A stretch of 64,000 nt of DNA from Nemophila menziesii. Taxonomy: Eukaryota; Streptophyta; Magnoliopsida; Boraginales; Hydrophyllaceae. The number at the start of each line of letters is the position of its first letter. Within the stretch, counting starts at the first letter, position 1. Position numbers and translations under genes: made by a program. Below the pieces are notes generated by a model. That model had not been told where the DNA came from, did no database searches, and saw nothing but the letters and a program-made list of their open reading frames with translations. Positions 11,905 to 22,005 of this stretch are shown one piece after another. The stretch is taken from assembly GCA_029959085.1 (NCBI GenBank), contig JARWIR010000011.1:5767840-5831839 (forward strand). The letters run 5' to 3'.

Positions 11905-12936
11905 ACAAATTTGGTGTTAAATTGGGAAAAGTGTCATTTTATGGTTCGAGAAGGTATAGTGTTGGGTCATAAAGTTTCAAGTGCAGGGTTAGAGGTTGAT
12001 CGCGAAAAGATTGAGGTAATAAAAACTCTTCCCCCTCCTACTTTTGTAAAAGGGGTAAGAAGTTTTTTAGGCCATGCTGGATTCTATCGTTGTTTCATCA
12101 AGGATTTTTCAAAGATTACGAAGCCTTTGTGTAAACTACTCGAGAAGGACACCAAATTCCTTTTCGATGAGGCCATTATGAAGGCATTTCAAGAGTTGAA
12201 GGAGAAGCTTATTACTGCACCTTTTGTGTTACCTCCTGATTGGAAAATTCCTTTTGAAGTTATATGTGATGCAAGTGATTTAGCTGTGGGTGTTGTATTG
12301 GATCATAGGAAGAACAAGGTATTTCACTCTATTTATTATGCGAGTAAGACCTTCACTAGTGCTCAAGCTAATTATACAGTGACGGAGAAGGAACTTTTAG
12401 CGGTAGTTTATGCTTTTGACAAGTTTCGTTCCTATCTTCTTGGAGCAAAAATTGTTGTATTTTCCGACCACTCCGCTATAAAGTACCTTATGGAGAAGAT
12501 AGATGCTAATCCGAGGTTAATTAGATGGGTTTTATTGCTTCAAGAGTTTGATTTAGAGATTCGAGATCGAAAGGGTTGTGAGAATCAGGTTGCAGATCAT
12601 TTGTCTCGTCTAGAAGGTTCTGAATCAAACACTAGTCCCAAGTTAGTTCGAGAAGATTTCCCAGTCGAGAGTTTATTTTCTATCTTTAATGGAATACCAT
12701 GGTATGCTGATATTGCAAATCTCGTGGTAAGTGGTTCTTTTCCTGAAGGAGCTACTTCACAAGACAAGAAGAGGTTAAGTACACGTGCTAGACAGTTCTT
12801 TTGGGAGGACCCTTTCCTCTACAAAGTGTGTGGTGATCAAATAGTAAGGAGATGCATACCTGAGAATGAGATTTATGGAGTTATTGCAGGTTGTCACGAT
12901 TCACCCTATGGAGGACGTGACCGTACGGCTGCTTAG
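11905..12936 (+). pseudogene. RNase H and integrase N-terminus of the plus-strand element
   Basis: Directly after the stop at 11902 the same frame continues with [11 protein letters not shown] and the end of RT, then RNase H with its acidic motifs ([37 protein letters not shown]). It ends in the integrase zinc region at GCHDSPYGG. About nine bases are missing in frame there, so HFKG is lost, including the second zinc-ligand His. The stop at 12934 closes the piece (AAK to AA-stop). Confidence 0.88.
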
Positions 12937-13986
12937 GTACTTCAATATGGTTTTTATTGTCTTACGCTACATAGAGATTGTCATGAATATGTAAAGAAGT
13001 GTAACAAATGTCAATTTACTGGGAATATATCCAAGATGGATGAAATGCCACGTAATAACATTCTTGAGGTAGAAATATTCGATGTATGGGGTATTGATTT
13101 CATGGGTCCCTTCGTACCATCCAATGGAAATCTATACATCCTATTAGATTTTGATTACGTGTCCAAATGAGTAGAGGCTGTAGCTCTACCAACGTATGAT
13201 TCGCGAGCGGTAATTATGTTTTTGAAATCTCATATCTTCACTAGACATGGCACACCTCGAGTGATTATAAGTGATGGAGGTTCACACTTTGTGAACAAAT
13301 ATTTGAAGACTGTTCTAGAGAAACATGGGATTAGACATCACGTTTCCACCGCTTATCATCCACAAGACAATGGTCAAGCTGAAGTTTCAAATCGAGAGGT
13401 AAAATCTATCCTTGAAAAGACTGTTGGGCCTACGAGAAAAGATTGGTCACTAAAGGTAGATGATGCATTGCGGGCTTATCGTACTGCATTCAAAACTCCT
13501 GTCGGTGCATCTCCGTATCGAATGGTGTATGGTAAGGCTCGTCACTTACCTCTCGAACTTGAATTGGGTGCATATTGGGCCATTGCTGAATTGAATTTAC
13601 ATCCTACTTTAGCCGCTGAGAATAGAATGATGAAATTAAATGAACTTGATGAGTTTCGGTTACATTCTTATGAGAATGCTAAACTATACAAAGAAAATAC
13701 GAAGAGATGGCATGATAATCGAATTAGAGTGAAGAAGTTTGAAGTTGGACAAAAGGTCCTTAAATATAACTCGAAGTTCAGCAATTATCCAGGTAAGTTG
13801 AGGTCAAAATGGTCTAGTCCTTATGTTGTAACAAAAGTCACTCCTCATGGAGCCATTGAGATTGAGAATCTGATCGAGCACCGTACCTTCATGGTAAATG
13901 GTCATCGATTGAAGATTTATCACGAAGGCGAAGACATTAATCGAGCGGAGGATCCACATCCTGGGGAGGTTATGTACCTCTTTTAA
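12937..13986 (+). pseudogene. Integrase core and C-terminus of the plus-strand element
   Basis: The frame carries CNKCQ (zinc ligands), GIDFMGPF with the first catalytic Asp, ISDGGSHF with the second and QAEVSNRE with the catalytic Glu. The SH3-like C-terminal part follows, ending HPGEVMYLF with a natural stop at 13984. One nonsense change at 13168 (SKW to SK-stop) interrupts it. The piece 13216-13986 is open. The C-terminus matches the end of the intact 1881-aa polyprotein except for the last few residues. Confidence 0.9.
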
Positions 13987-14214
13987 GCACCTTAGAATGT
14001 GAGGTAACCGTCGAGCTTAACGACGTTAAACAAAAGCCAATTCATTGTATATTAGCTTCGTATTTTAGTAATTTGTAGTGTAACTTAGTTTAATTTTTGT
14101 TTATTAGTGTTTATTTGTAAGAAATGAGAAAGGGTAGTTGTTTTGATGATTTCAGGAGTGCAAAAGGTCATGAGTTTGGGGTTAAAAGAGTAAGAAGTGG
14201 AGATTTTTCGAAAA

Positions 14215-14600
14215 ATTGCAAAGGCAAATCCGGGAAACCCGGTTTTGCACAAACCGGGAACCCGGTTTCGTGAGCTGTAAAGGTCCCAAAACTCTGACCA
14301 TGGCGTGGCTCGAGACGCAAGGGGCTGCGTCTGCAGTCGCGCCAGTGACAAAATCCGGGAACCCGGTTTTGCACAAATCGGGATTCCGGTTTCGAAGGCT
14401 GGGAAGGCTAAAAAGTTCTGACCCCTGCGTGGGCTCAGACGCAAGGGGTCGCGTCCAGGCTAGCGCGTCCCACACACATCAGACGCAAATCGGGAACCTG
14501 GATTTCTCACAAACCGGAAACCCGGTTTTGAGAGCTGCTGATTCCAGATTCTCTGACAACTGCGTGGCTCGAGACGCAGGTCAGCTGCGTCCAAGAAAAA
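14215..14600 (+). repeat. GC-rich palindrome island between pol and ORF2 (plus-strand element)
   Basis: Three imperfect units of about 110-140 bp are seen. Each has two palindromes of the type CCGGGAACCCGG separated by TTTTGCACAAA, then a CTGACC...TGCGTGG segment, then GACGCA...TGCGTC inverted repeats. The island is strikingly GC-rich in an AT-rich element. Overlapping open frames on both strands here are by-products of the repeats. Matching islands sit at the same place in the elements at 36411-36730 and 42945-43380. Confidence 0.85.
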
Positions 14601-14900
14601 AAAATCGAAAATCATCATGAAAACAGGTTTTATTCATCAATTCTTACCCTCTTTCTCCACAAAAACACATAATCAACTCAAGATCTTTCCAAAACTTCAC
14701 TAAATTCCTACTTTTTCCTCCAATTCTTTCTTCACCCAAACCTTAATTTGAACCACTGAACCTTTCCTATCCTTCAAATTGATCCTTACCCATCTCATAA
14801 CTCACAAAAACTCACCTTTATCTTCTCTCAAAACATCAAATATTGAAACTTTTTCTCTAGTTTTCAACTTTTTGATGTTTTGACTTCGGGGTGTAAAGCC

Positions 14901-16211
14901 ATGACTAACAGGATAGATTCTTTCAGTTACACAAGAAGAAACAACCCAAGAACAAGAAACAATCTTGGTGCTACACAAGAGAGAGCTATTGAGATTCCAG
15001 ATTCGGGTCCTAAACGAAGGATTGAAGAGGTTAAGACTGCTATGAATAGAAAAGAAAACCCAAGTAAGGATCATCTTGCTAAGCCTACTTTGGTTGATGA
15101 AGAAGAGGAAGAGGTAGTTGAAGTGGAAATTCCCAAAGAACCTGTTCCAGAACCGCGAGCTCCACGAAGAAAAGCTATTGCACACAAACCCAAGAGGGTA
15201 ATTTTGCGTTGCGATAAACAGGTTCGTGATCGAATTGATTATTTGAAGTTTGGTATTGAGAGAACATTCCCTTCTGGTATTATGAATAGTGAATTTAAGA
15301 ATTATGCAACTACTTGTGATAAGTTCGGGTGGACTGAATTGAGACAGAGAAAGCTTACTTTTATCCCCACCTTGGTCCGTGATTTTTATGAAGGTGTAGC
15401 CTATTCGAATAAACAATCAATTATCGACCGCAAAATGGTATTACCCTTCTCAGTTGAACTTATTCGCAAAGCCTTGAAACTACCCAACTTTACTGGTCCT
15501 TGTCCTTATTTCGAAACGCTTAATGACCCATCTTTTGAGTGGGAATCTCTTTGGGACACAATTTTGGTTCATGGGAAGCGCCCTATTCCGAATGGTGAGA
15601 GATATGCTGGGCAGGTTTATAGTAGTTGCTTGCTACCTTGTGCTAAGTCATGGTCAAGATTTGTAGTACCCACTTTCTTTGGTATTAATCACACTTCCGA
15701 ATTGAAAAAGGAGCATGTTATCTTTATTAAGTTCATTGTTGAGAATCGAGAGATGGATGTTGTGTGTGTAATTTACGAGACTATAATGGAGTTTGAGAAA
15801 ACCCCTACTAGTCAAAAGAACCTAAAGTTTCCTTGTACCATCACTACCTTGTGTCTATACGCAAAAATACCGCGAAGGAACGAAGGGGTTGACACGTCCG
15901 AAAAGGGAGACGCAATGACATTGAATTCCATTGACAATGCCCACAATGAAGAAACCCATCCGATTAAGAACCCTAGAGATCCTCCACCAAAGAGGAAGGT
16001 ACACACTGATAATGGGTTGGAAGAAGAGATTCGAGTGTTGAAAGAGAATCAAGAAAAGATGATTGCTACTTTAGGAAACGTCACCAAAGATTTAGATCTT
16101 CTTCGCAACATGCTACTTGGGGTGAGCACCATCCAACACGCCACCTATGGTTTACTCGCGAAGGATTCTATACTTGGACGCAACACTGATAACCAGCCTC
16201 GTGCTGGTTAA
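14901..16211 (+). CDS. Athila-type ORF2 protein (env-position ORF, plant transposon protein family), intact
   Basis: The ATG at 14901 (MTNRIDSFSYTRR) starts a 436-aa frame. The same MTN start is found in the other copies of this ORF, and upstream in-frame sequence lacks an ATG. The N-terminal 100 residues are charged and low-complexity, with an acidic EEEEE stretch. The central part (VRDFYEG, MVLPFSVELIRKALKLPNF, LLPCAKSWSRF) resembles the domain known in databases as a putative plant transposon protein (PF20167 from memory). The C-terminus is a coiled coil (LEEEIRVLKENQEKMI...) ending NQPRAG. I see no signal peptide or membrane segment, so although it sits where env sits, nothing here supports an envelope function. 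Its role is unknown. Confidence 0.85.
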   Translation: MTNRIDSFSYTRRNNPRTRNNLGATQERAIEIPDSGPKRRIEEVKTAMNRKENPSKDHLAKPTLVDEEEEEVVEVEIPKEPVPEPRAPRRKAIAHKPKRVILRCDKQVRDRIDYLKFGIERTFPSGIMNSEFKNYATTCDKFGWTELRQRKLTFIPTLVRDFYEGVAYSNKQSIIDRKMVLPFSVELIRKALKLPNFTGPCPYFETLNDPSFEWESLWDTILVHGKRPIPNGERYAGQVYSSCLLPCAKSWSRFVVPTFFGINHTSELKKEHVIFIKFIVENREMDVVCVIYETIMEFEKTPTSQKNLKFPCTITTLCLYAKIPRRNEGVDTSEKGDAMTLNSIDNAHNEETHPIKNPRDPPPKRKVHTDNGLEEEIRVLKENQEKMIATLGNVTKDLDLLRNMLLGVSTIQHATYGLLAKDSILGRNTDNQPRAG

Positions 16212-17617
16212 GATACGTTTTCTTTCCTTTCTCATTTAGTGTATATTAGTTTATTTGCGTGAGTCTCTTAGAGTCGTGGGGACACGACTCATTTTTGAGT
16301 TTGGAATGAGGTTCGTTGCCTCATCCCAGTTTTATGTGTTATGTGTTTTTATCGCTTTCAATAAAAATAATTAGGAGTTGTGTTTGACTGTAGAAGCTCT
16401 TAAATGTCCCCATTAAGCATACTTTTTATAAATCAATGATAGTAAATAGTGGACTTTAGGAATTAGTATAAAACGCACTTAAATTGCATGCAAACATATA
16501 TATTGGATAGGAAAAATTAACGAACAATGCAAAAGAAGTAAGCTTGTACTTAAGGAAAATGTTTGGTTTGTAGAACGTGAGATCTAAATTAGTAGAGAAC
16601 CCACTTAGATACGAACTAGAGACGAACCATGTAACTAGGAAAATGATAGGGGCAGTTTTTTGATAGCCATTTGAAGCCTTTTAGCCTTCTATCCCTTATA
16701 TTAATATTATCCGTCTTAGCCCAATTTTGAGCCTTAAAGCCTTTTCTTTTGTCGACATGATATAAGCCCATATCCCCTTAGTTTATTAGGCATTTCCAAA
16801 AAGACCCGCACTTGAATCAAGATCCTGAGACATATCTCGAGCTTGAGTTTGGGTGGTGGGTCCATCTTTTGGGAAATTACATTGGGAGGGAATCATATGT
16901 GTTTTTATTGAGGCACAAATTCAGAAGATGATATTAATTGTAACCCTTTGCCGGGATTGAAAAAAAAAAATCTCAAGACAGTAGAATCTGGGAACCAAGA
17001 TTTCACAAAACCGGGAACCCGGTTTCTCCTGTATAAATTTTTTTGAGAAAACGAGAAAAAGAGAAGAAAAAGAAAAATGAAAAAGAATAAACACCCGGAA
17101 AAGTGGAAGTTTCTGAAATCATCTTACTATAGATTGGGTTAACGCGGGGATTCTAACTAAGAGCATCAAATGGGTTGAGTGAGAACGTTATATGAGTGTA
17201 AACTGAAGCTCGTGGACATTTGTTGATGGTAAGTGACGAGAGAGTCAAAATCGCACTTCAAATTTACCAAATATACATACCACACCGTCCCAAAGCCTGC
17301 GCTAAAACTGTAAAGTCCTCGTGATTCCTAGTTACATGTTACGTTAATAGGGAGTATATTAGTGGAGCGTTCAAAGCGAATAAGGATCGAGGAACAACCT
17401 ATATCCATCATATTGAGATAAGTACAAGTGTAACCTTCTAGCATTGCGAAGTTAATTTTATGATTGAAATTATTTATGTTGGATTTTTGCATGATTAGTG
17501 TATGTGTATATTAGTTCCTAATGTTTTCTATATGAGATTTCTTTTTAGTAATGCTTTGGGTGTATCTATTTGCGTCTACCTCTCCGTAATCATCTTTTCC
17601 CTTTGTTTTTGATTTTA
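16212..17617 (+). other. 3' untranslated region of the plus-strand element
   Basis: This region has no coding sequence. It holds a hairpin at 16271-16290 and PPT-like purine motifs at 16296 and 16844. An A11 run lies at 16960-16970, at the same place as the A34 run of the young element. A further CCGGGAACCCGG palindrome lies at 17011-17022 and repeats the motif of the pol/ORF2 island. The same order of landmarks is kept in the related minus-strand copies. Confidence 0.75.
16271..16290 (+). other. Conserved hairpin after ORF2, GNRA loop
   Basis: GAGTCGTG and CACGACTC form a perfect 8-bp stem closed by the loop GGGA, which fits the GNRA tetraloop rule. It lies 60 bases after the ORF2 stop. The same structure is found at 41144-41163, 35477-35496 and 52198-52217 in the related elements. 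Confidence 0.75.
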
Positions 17618-17653
17618 CTTTGTCGGGACGACAAAGGTTTGAGTTTGGGGTCT
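17618..17653 (+). other. PPT and adjacent hairpin (plus-strand element)
   Basis: The hairpin CTTTGTCG-GGA-CGACAAAG (17618-17636) is followed by GGTTTGAGTTTGGGGTCT, whose purine run is the plus-strand primer. The LTR begins directly after it at 17654. The hairpin is the same in the young element and has a different sequence but the same pairing in element C. Confidence 0.8.
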
Positions 17654-19226
17654 TGACGTTTCCTCTTTTGTTCTATATTTATATGCTTAGGAGACATCAA
17701 ATTAGGTGATTATCTGGCTATTTCGATAGACTTTTAGTAATAATATATAATATTTCATTTTCTCTCCTTCGATTTTAGTATTTTTGATTTATTAAGCTTT
17801 TGCGCATAATATGGTGTATTTTAGTGAAAATTTTGTAGGTTTCTAATACTAGAAAGGAGAGGAATCGAGAATAGAAGTCAAAGATTGTGTCAAGGAGTCA
17901 AAAGCTACAAAGAATATCCCAAGGAGTTGACAAATTTAAGCTAAAAATATGGAAAGGCTGGTGGAAATTCTGATTTCGAGCTACCTAAAGATAGATTCAG
18001 CCTCTGCGTTATGAAAATGATTCGTACCTTATCGAGTCACGAAGAATTAGCAAGTTGAATTAGTCGATTCGGAGTTATATTGAGAGAGTTACGTCCGTTC
18101 TCGTGAAGGGTGTACAGCAGTTACGGGATTTTGGGCTTGAAGAGTGGACTTGGGCTTTTGATATTTGCTTATTATATTAATTAAAAGCCCTAGTCCGTAT
18201 TTATGATATAAAATGTCTTTTGAACTTCTATTTTCACATACAATTCATTATTCACAAAGTCAGACAACGAGAGAAGAAACAGAAGCAAGGAAGAGAAGAA
18301 GTCAAGAGCGTGAGACTGTCTATATCTCCACTTCGCAGCCAAATCAACTCCTCAATTAGGTTTCTTATCTTTATTTCTATAAAACAATTATGAATTCCTT
18401 TCATTTTATTTTCTCAGTTTTTACGATTATGAGCTAATTTCATTTGGTACTTGAGAACGCATAATGGGTTGAACCCCAATCTCTTTCATTCTATGTTTTT
18501 GGATTCAGGATTATTCTAATTGAAATCGAATTGGGTATTTAATATTTTTCTTTAATTTACTCTTATTGACTATTATTTAAGTAATTAATCAATATTAGGA
18601 CCTAGTACTTAGGCTATTCCAATTAGTGGCAATTGGATCACCTTGACAGGGGGTCTAGATACGGAACTAATTAACGAATGTAGGATAGAAATTATTTGAC
18701 CTTGACAGGCTTAATTAATCCTATGGCCAATTGGGTAGTGAGACTTTAATCAATCGAAGGTAGACTATATTCACCCTGAAGGGGTTTGTAGCACCTGAGA
18801 AGAGCTTCTTAGTCCACCCTGACGAGGGTAAGGAGATAATTGAATCCCGGCCAATATTATTTACCGAATTCGTCCCTTGAACAATACATGGAATGAATAG
18901 ATTTAGGTGAAATCCTGACGTTTCTGGAGTACTACCTTTCCTACCTTGCGTAAACACTTTATTTACTTGCATCTAGCTTATTATTTGCATTAATTTAGTA
19001 TTTTAATTCATTGTCTTAGCTTTCAAAAACCAAAACAACAATCTTAAAATCATTTATTTGTTTTTCACGTGCAATTAATCACTATTTGTTAAGCATTAGA
19101 GTCAACCATTCCGTCCTTGAGAACGAATCTGTATTATCACATATATTACTTGTGACAACCGTACACTTGCGGTTGTGGTTCTCTTTTCCTTATTGCATTT
19201 ATTTTAGAACACACAAAGGACCACCA
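17654..19226 (+). repeat. 3' LTR of the plus-strand element
   Basis: The 1573-bp LTR begins TGACGTTTCC and ends GGACCACCA. The end, about 150 bases with CGTACACTTGCGGTTGTGG, matches the reverse complement of the start of the young LTR closely. A TATAAAAT box lies at 18207-18214, with a likely transcription start some 30 bases on. Several copies of a CCTGACGGGG-like motif lie between 18650 and 18840. The sequence after the LTR end is integrase fragment B. Confidence 0.9.
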
Positions 19227-20284
19227 GATGTGAATCTTAGAAACGATTTATATCCTCGCCTCCATGACAATTTTCAATCGATGACCATTCACCATAAAGG
19301 TGTGGTGCTAGATTGGATACTCAATCTCTATAGCTCCATGAGGCGTAACTTTGGTCACAATATAAGGACCATACCACTTCGACCTCAACTTACCCGGATA
19401 ATTATTGAACTTAGAGTTGTATTTAAGGACCCGTTGTCCAACTTCAAACTTCTTTTCACGAATGCAACTATCATGCCATCTCTTTGTATTTTCTTCGTAA
19501 AGTTTAGCATTCTCATAGGCATGTAATCGAAACTCATCATGTTAAGTCAGCTTCATCATACGATTTTCACCGACTAAAGTAGGATCTAAATTCAACTGTG
19601 CTATTGCCCAATATGCACCTAATTCAAGTTCAAGAGGTAAGTGACAAGCCTTACCATAAATCGTGCGATATGGAGATGCACCAACGGGTATCTTAAACGC
19701 AGTACGATATGCCCACAATGCATAATCTAATTTCACTGACCAATCTTTGCGTGTGGGGCCAACAGTCTTTTCCAAGATAGATTTGACCTCCTGATTGGAG
19801 ACCTCAGATTGACCATTTGCTTCCGGGTGATAGGCGTTGGATACACGATGTCTTACTCCATACTTCTCTAAAACTGCCTTCATGTACATGTTTACAATAT
19901 GCGAACCTCCATGACTGATAATAAATCTAGGCGTACCATGTCTAGTAAAGATGTGTGACTTTAAGAATTTAATCACCACTCGCGAATAATTTGTTCGTAG
20001 AGCTACAACCTCTACCCATTTGGACACGTAATCAATAGCTAATAGGATGTTATTGATTTACATTAGATAGTACAAAAGGACCCATGAAGTCAATACCCCA
20101 TACATCAAATATCCCAGCTTCAAGAACATTATTACGTGGAATCTCATTTATCATAGATATATTACCCGTAAACTGGCATATGTGACATTTCTTGAGATAC
20201 TCATGAAAATCCTTATGTAAAGTAGGCCAAAAGAAACCGGATTGTAGTACCTTAGCAGCTGTGCGGTCACCCTTGAAATGCCCT
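19227..20284 (-). pseudogene. Fragment B: integrase of another Athila-type element
   Basis: Minus-strand coding remnants run from the zinc region (near 20270) to the C-terminus, which is cut by the LTR insertion at 19226. The best open stretch is 19542-20027 (161 aa), with ISHGGSH in place of ISDGG, so the second catalytic Asp is changed to His, and GQSEVSNQE around the catalytic Glu. It is closest in sequence to the young polyprotein. The rest of this element is not present on either side. Confidence 0.88.
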
Positions 20285-20299
20285 CACTCATAAATTTTT

Positions 20300-21245
20300 A
20301 TTTAAAAAAATAGGCTGATACGTAGATGATCTCACATTTTTTTTGCAATATAAGTTTAAAAAAATGATGGATTCTTGTTTATTAACTCGAAAATATTGTT
20401 TTATTATATATAAGAAGAACGCAATCGATTCATGATCATATACTCATGATTTTATATTTGTATGAAGAAACTTGTAGATTTGTGAGTTAACACCCACGCA
20501 TTTTGTTTACTTTCGAAATAAAATGACCGATTATTGGTCATCAGGTCGAGAATATTGTTTTATTTTATACAATAAAAGAAACAAGTTGATTCGAAATCAT
20601 ATACTCATTATTTTCACGCATTTAAAAAAACAGAATGATTTGTAGGTTAAAATTCACGCACTTTGAAAGATTTTATTTTCAAAATCTGGTTAGAGAAACG
20701 ACTCGATTTATGGATTAACACTCACAAATTTTTCCCGATTAAACTTTCAAAATAAAACTGAACGATTCTTGATCATTAGTTTGAGGATATTATTTAATTA
20801 TATATTGAATGAGAAACGGGCCGATTCATATCCATACACTAACACATTTTGTCAAATTTTAATTTTGAAATAAAAGTAGCCATCTTGTTCATTATCTCGA
20901 GGATGTTGTTTTATTTTAAATCAGAAGAAAAACAAGTCGATTCATTACCAAACTTTGACTTATTTAGACAAAATTTGATCGATTTATTGGTTAACTAACA
21001 CTCAATCAATTTGTTAGATTTTACTTCCGAGATAAAAATATACAACTATCGCTTATTAGCTCGAGAATATCGTGATATCGTTTATTAAAAGATAAACACG
21101 TCAATTCGTGACAATATACTCGTGATGTTTCATTTTTGAAGATACCATGCCGATTTGTAACTTAACAGTCACGCATTTTGTAAGATTTTACTTTCCAGAT
21201 GAAAATGATGGTTTTTTATTTTATATAAGAACATAAATTGGACGA
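20300..21245. repeat. Degenerate AT-rich tandem repeat
   Basis: Recurrent blocks appear in the same order: a TTAACACTCACGCATTTTG-like block, then TTTACTTTCGAAATAAAA, then CGATTCTTGATCATTAG, then CTCGAGAATATTGTTTTATT, then CGATTCATGATCATATACTC. The period is about 160-190 bp with deletions, giving five to six decayed copies. A related array is found at 28611-28855. No coding sequence is seen. Confidence 0.7.
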
Positions 21246-21269
21246 TTGTCATCATATACTCACAGTTTT

Positions 21270-22005
21270 GAAGTTCCACCTGCCTTCCCTCAACCCCTCT
21301 CACTCCGTCTATCTCTAGCTCATCCTCTTCCCCCTTCCATTCCCAACCATAATCTTCCTCCTTCCATCTCCCGCTCCCACATCTCACACCCCCATTTTCT
21401 GTCCCTCCATCCTGCACCCCTTCACTCCTTCCATCTTCTGTCCACCTCTTAACCTCCCCACCCCCTCCTCGATCACCTTTTCTCTATTCCCCTCCTTTCC
21501 TACCCTCTCTACCTTCCCACCACCCTCGCACTCAGTCCATCTACCGCTCCCCCTCTTCTCCCAGTTCCATTCCCACCCTTCCTCTATCTCTCACTCTGCA
21601 CCTTTCTCCCACCCTTTTTCCATCTCCCGCTCCACCCATTGCTCTGACCCTTCCTCCATCTCATTCTACACCCATTTCTCCCCCTTCCATTCCTACCATT
21701 CCTCCATCTTCCGATCCACCCCTTTCTCCCCCATCCATTCCCACCCTTTTTTTATCTCTTGCTCCACCCCTTCTGCCACTCTTCTCTCACTACACCTTTT
21801 TCTGTCACCCTTCCTCCATCTCTCTCTCCCTTATTTTCTGCCCTTCCATTGCCACGCTTCCTCCAACTACCTTCTTCCCATCTTCACCGCCTACCTCCAT
21901 CTCCTATCTCGTACCCCTCCACATCTCCTTTTCCCACCAAACTGCCTCCATCACCTCTTTCCTATCCCCTTTCTTCATGCCTTCTACTCCACTCTTCCTT
22001 ATTCT
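21270..22005. repeat. Pyrimidine-rich minisatellite-like tract
   Basis: For over 700 bases the plus strand is almost only C and T with a few A. It is built from variants of CTCCCCCTTCCATTCCCACC and TTCCTCCATCTCCCGCTCC. Open frames on it are composition artefacts. Confidence 0.8.

Larger units (their letters stand above)
10624..19226 (+). mobile_element. Plus-strand Athila-type element, 5'-truncated
   Basis: In order it has the protease end, RT, RNase H, integrase, a palindrome-rich spacer, ORF2, a 3' UTR with PPT, and a 3' LTR (17654-19226). Gag, PBS and the 5' LTR are absent: the left boundary is the edge of a minus-oriented LTR. It is the closest relative in the window of the intact element at 38171-50941, and the two LTRs share long stretches at both ends. 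The 3' LTR ends inside integrase fragment B, which is the target into which it inserted. Confidence 0.9.

Noticed and set aside
14085..14620. Several overlapping ORFs on both strands
   Set aside because: They are produced by the GC-rich palindromes, which lack stops on both strands. No start context or coding pattern supports them.
14802..15416. 204-aa minus-strand ORF
   Set aside because: It is the antisense shadow of ORF2 at 14901-16211.
14901..16211. Envelope protein
   Set aside because: The ORF sits where env sits, but no signal peptide, membrane segment or furin-like site is seen. The position alone is not evidence.
10624..19231. GATGT after 10623 and after 19226 as a target duplication
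   Set aside because: Both are native codons of the surrounding pol sequences, and they follow two different LTRs in opposite orientation, so the match is chance.
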